Positions 7,493 through 9,366 of a stretch of DNA of 9,366 nucleotides are shown here, in pieces. This stretch comes from Phycisphaerales bacterium UBA1926 (GTDB lineage Bacteria > Planctomycetota > Phycisphaerae > Phycisphaerales > UBA1924): the NCBI GenBank assembly GCA_002337215.1, contig DDFO01000031.1, positions 823 through 10,188 of the forward strand, read 5' to 3'. Positions within the stretch are counted from its first letter, which is position 1. Each line of letters begins with the position of its first letter. A program made the translations under genes and the position numbers. Below the pieces are notes generated by a model. The model did not search any database. It worked only from the letters and a program-made list of their open reading frames with translations, and was not told where the DNA came from.

Positions 7493-7700
7493 GCGCGCCG
7501 CCCTTCCCGCGCGACGCGTCTCGCTCGATCCCCAGCGCCGCGAGCAACGCATCCGACCGCTGCGACCCGTACCCGCGCAGCACCCGGAGCACGGCCGACC
7601 GCTCGCGCTCACGCAGCGCAAAGCACAGCACGCGCGGCAGTGCATCCCCCGACGCCGGCGCCGCCGGCTTCGGCACAACCCCTCCCCGTCTCGTCCCCAT
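7482..7700 (-). CDS. Small 72-residue protein of unknown function between the ABC-GNAT gene and terL
   Basis: I do not recognise this family. The product begins MGTRRGG, has a Pro/Ala-rich basic N-terminus (about residues 1-20), and then two likely helices: about 21-43 (PRVLCFALRERERSAVLRVL) and about 47-56 (SQRSDALLAALG). It ends in a basic tail, GKGGAHER. It is charged, has no signal peptide or membrane segment, and could be a small DNA- or protein-binding partner of TerL. The ATG at 7700 is preferred because GGAGGAG at 7709-7715 stands eight bases upstream. An in-frame GTG at 7748 would add 16 residues but has no ribosome binding site of its own. The gene ends in TGA that overlaps the terL start by 11 bases, so the two are likely translationally coupled. 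That coupling, the strong ribosome site and the tight packing support it as a real gene. Confidence 0.7.
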   Translation of the reverse strand: MGTRRGGVVPKPAAPASGDALPRVLCFALRERERSAVLRVLRGYGSQRSDALLAALGIERDASRGKGGAHER

Positions 7701-7707
7701 CAGCTCC

Positions 7708-7715
7708 ACTCCTCC
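7708..7715 (-). promoter_or_regulatory. Ribosome binding site for the 72-residue gene
   Basis: On the minus strand this reads GGAGGAGT, ending seven bases before the ATG at 7700. It lies in the 48-base gap after the ABC-GNAT stop codon. It decides between the ATG at 7700 and the GTG at 7748 in favour of the former. Confidence 0.65.
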
Positions 7716-7748
7716 GGGGGGAAGAGAACCCGATACCACCAAAGCCAC

Positions 7749-9119
7749 TCAGACCGCGTGCGCGTACGCGACGGGCGGCGCACACAGCCGCCCCGCCGCG
7801 AGCGACGCGTACGCGAACGGGTCCGCCGCATCGCGCAGCGGCTTGGGCACCGACGACCGCACCGCCCGGGCCCACACCCGCAACTCCTCCGCGAGCCACA
7901 GACCATCGCGCGATGCGCGCACCGCCCCGAGCCTTGCCCCGTCCATCAACTCCCACGGCGCAAGCCCCATCGCGTTGAGCATGTCCGCAAGCCGGTCGTC
8001 GGCCGGGCGCGGCGGCAGCCGATACTCAGTCATCCCCGCCGACCGGCCGAACGGGCTGAGCCGCCCCATCGTGCTCACCGCCTCCGTCGCGGATGTCAGC
8101 GGATCATCGAGATACGCGCGCACGAGCCGGCTCGCGATCCCACGACCACGGTCCCGCGGATCAACCACCACCCGGCTCAGCCGGCGGACCTCCCGGTTCA
8201 ACCGACGCGCACACCGCGCCCGATCGCGGGGTCCCGAGACATACCGGCCTGGCCATGCCATCTCGCGCCACGCACCGTTCAGCGTCGGGTACTCCACCCC
8301 CAGCACGCCCGCGACCCGCCGGCCCGAGCCCTCCTCCGAAGCAACCGTTGCCCGCAGCACTTGTGCCACCGACGCGGGCCGACCGCCCCGGTAGTGCATG
8401 TGCGCAAGCGATCGATAGTCGTCGATCGTGCCGCGCTCGATCATGACCCGCCCCGCGCGCACGCGCCCGCCGCCGCGCTCGATCGACACTTCCCCGCCGT
8501 GTCCGACCCGCGCGACGACATCGGGACCCAACAAGCGAGTCAGATCCGCGTGCGCGCTCGCGACGATCACCCGCATCCCGGTCGCCCGCGCCCAGCGGTG
8601 CAGGGCCGCCGCGACCCCCGCCGCCGTCGCGCGATCGAGCACAGAGCAGAACTCATCGCACAGCAACCAGCCGGCTCCGTCCGCGTCCCCCCGCAGCGCC
8701 GCGAACGCGAACGCAAGCCGGAGCCGCATCGCCTCGCCCTCGGACACATCGCCCGCCCGCGTCGCGAACAGGCGGGCATCCGCGAGCCCCGCCCGGCTCA
8801 GACACCCGAGCCACTCGGCGATCGGCGTTCGCCGCGCGAGCCCCGCGACCGGGCGGTCGCGCACGCACCGCAACCGATCCGCGAGCACGACCCGCGCCCC
8901 GGACGGCTCGACCCGGGTCCCGATCGCGTCGAGCAGCGAGCTCTTCCCCGCGCCGCTCGGCCCAGTGACCAGTGCGATCCCGCCGTCTGTGCCATGCTCG
9001 AGCAGATCGACCAGCGCGCCCGCCGCCCTCGCGAAGCAATTGTGACTGAATCCCTCGTGCGCGCGCAGCGCGGCCTCTCCATAGGGGGCGATCGCCCGGA
9101 GCACACGCCCATCGTTCAC
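7749..9119 (-). CDS. Soluble ABC-type ATPase fused to a GNAT-fold acyltransferase (COG2401-like)
   Basis: This is a 456-residue protein with no membrane segment. The N-terminal half (about 45-215) is an ABC-type nucleotide-binding domain. It has Walker A GPSGAGKS (53-60), a degenerate signature VSEGEAMR (125-132, in place of LSGGQ), Walker B WLLCDEF with D155-E156, a D-loop SVLD (159-162) and a switch histidine in ASAH (H190). The C-terminal half (about 225-370) is GNAT-like. It has HMHYRGGRPA (240-249), GRYVSGP (291-297), then the acyl-CoA-binding loop in RLSRVVVDPRDRGRGIASRL, whose core RGRGIA spans 324-329, and finally a segment ending FGRSAGM (357-363). The last 90 residues are not assigned. 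From memory this matches COG2401, described as an ABC-type ATPase fused to a predicted acetyltransferase. The GTG start at 9119 overlaps the upstream stop as GTGA and has GAGGGAG seven bases before it. Function is inferred: ATP-dependent acyl transfer to a nucleic acid or protein. A link to the Mu Mom DNA-modification enzymes, also GNAT-fold, is possible but unproven. Confidence 0.82.
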   Translation of the reverse strand: MNDGRVLRAIAPYGEAALRAHEGFSHNCFARAAGALVDLLEHGTDGGIALVTGPSGAGKSSLLDAIGTRVEPSGARVVLADRLRCVRDRPVAGLARRTPIAEWLGCLSRAGLADARLFATRAGDVSEGEAMRLRLAFAFAALRGDADGAGWLLCDEFCSVLDRATAAGVAAALHRWARATGMRVIVASAHADLTRLLGPDVVARVGHGGEVSIERGGGRVRAGRVMIERGTIDDYRSLAHMHYRGGRPASVAQVLRATVASEEGSGRRVAGVLGVEYPTLNGAWREMAWPGRYVSGPRDRARCARRLNREVRRLSRVVVDPRDRGRGIASRLVRAYLDDPLTSATEAVSTMGRLSPFGRSAGMTEYRLPPRPADDRLADMLNAMGLAPWELMDGARLGAVRASRDGLWLAEELRVWARAVRSSVPKPLRDAADPFAYASLAAGRLCAPPVAYAHAV

Positions 9120-9366
9120 GGTCGTTCTCCCTCGGCGAGCGCCGCCTCCACCGCGGACCGCGCCTCCGCGCCCGCCTCGCGGAACGCGACGACCATCGCC
9201 TCCACCGCCTCGACGTGCCGCCGCACGGCGTGCAGACTGATCCCGAGTTCCCGAGATGCCTGCCGCAGCGATCGGCCGTGCAGGACGCAGGTGACCGCGA
9301 CGCGGCGGCGTGTCGTCGCCCATGAGTTGCGCCGCGCGATCACGAAGGCGAACCGGTCGGACGCGA
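9116..9366 (-). CDS. Helix-turn-helix protein, first visible gene of the terminase operon (partial at window edge)
   Basis: A likely HTH of the sigma-region-4/LuxR type is visible: the segment SLRQASRELGISLHAVRRHV, preceded by a basic stretch TTRRRVAVTCVLHG. An Ala/Glu-rich helix (EAMVVAFREAGAEARSAVEA) that could mediate oligomerisation follows. The frame is open to the edge of the window. A GTG at 9343 would give a 75-residue protein, but no ribosome binding site precedes it, so the true start may lie beyond 9366. The stop TGA at 9116-9118 overlaps the GTG start of the ABC-GNAT gene (GTGA). Small terminase subunits often carry an N-terminal HTH and an oligomerising helix and are encoded upstream of TerL, so TerS is one candidate role. 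A transcriptional regulator of the operon is the alternative. Family assignment is open. Confidence 0.65.
   Translation of the reverse strand, partial: ASDRFAFVIARRNSWATTRRRVAVTCVLHGRSLRQASRELGISLHAVRRHVEAVEAMVVAFREAGAEARSAVEAALAEGERP
9127..9133 (-). promoter_or_regulatory. Ribosome binding site for the ABC-GNAT gene
   Basis: Minus-strand GAGGGAG lies inside the end of the HTH gene, seven bases before the GTG at 9119. It supports this start rather than the in-frame extension to 9323, whose translation is Gly/Arg-rich and lies wholly over the HTH gene. Confidence 0.6.

Noticed and set aside
7493..7678. A 62-residue N-terminal extension of TerL
   Set aside because: It is Cys/Arg-rich, wholly overlaps the 72-residue gene in another frame, and is less plausible than the ATG at 7492 that overlaps the upstream stop.
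9120..9323. A 68-residue N-terminal extension of the ABC-GNAT protein
   Set aside because: It is Gly/Arg-rich low-complexity sequence lying over the HTH gene. The GTG at 9119 has a ribosome binding site and a GTGA overlap.
5882..9366. Recent prophage insertion with attachment sites
   Set aside because: I see no integrase, no direct repeats at the left junction, no tRNA target, no structural phage genes, and no obvious change in composition compared with the neighbours.

Overview
The window is GC-rich bacterial chromosomal DNA, tightly packed with genes and with third codon positions almost entirely G or C. A planctomycete, possibly of the Phycisphaerae, is my best guess. It rests on the composition, the giant AsmA-like protein and a recalled association of ABC-GNAT fusions with terminase-like genes in that phylum. 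It does not rest on a phylogenetic marker, because the only housekeeping gene (nusG) is partial.

Left part (1-562, + strand): the 3' end of nusG, with the end of the NGN domain and the KOW domain, closed by a strong intrinsic terminator. The ribosomal protein genes that usually follow nusG are not here. Middle part (692-5854, + strand): one very long gene for a 1720-residue protein. It has a basic cytoplasmic tail, a single membrane helix and a large extracytoplasmic region of beta-rich sequence. That region contains six copies of an approximately 225-residue repeat and ends in a glycine-rich tail. It looks like an AsmA/TamB-type bridge-like lipid transfer protein.

Right part (5882-9366, - strand, convergent with the previous gene): a compact operon reading leftward. 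Its order is an HTH protein (partial at the window edge), a soluble ABC-type ATPase fused to a GNAT acyltransferase domain, a 72-residue unknown protein, and a complete large terminase (TerL). TerL carries ATPase and RNase H-like nuclease motifs plus an inserted four-cysteine cluster. The genes overlap or nearly touch, so they are probably co-transcribed and translationally coupled. TerL is the last gene, and no portal, capsid or tail gene follows it. This looks less like an ordinary prophage packaging module and more like a domesticated or stand-alone DNA translocase/nuclease system paired with a possible nucleic-acid-modifying acyltransferase. It is the most interesting part of the window.

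I see no tRNA, rRNA, CRISPR array, insertion sequence or attachment site. No stretch longer than 300 bases lacks a gene. The longest gap is the roughly 214-base region between nusG and the AsmA-like gene, which holds the terminator, a small hairpin and a near-perfect Shine-Dalgarno sequence.
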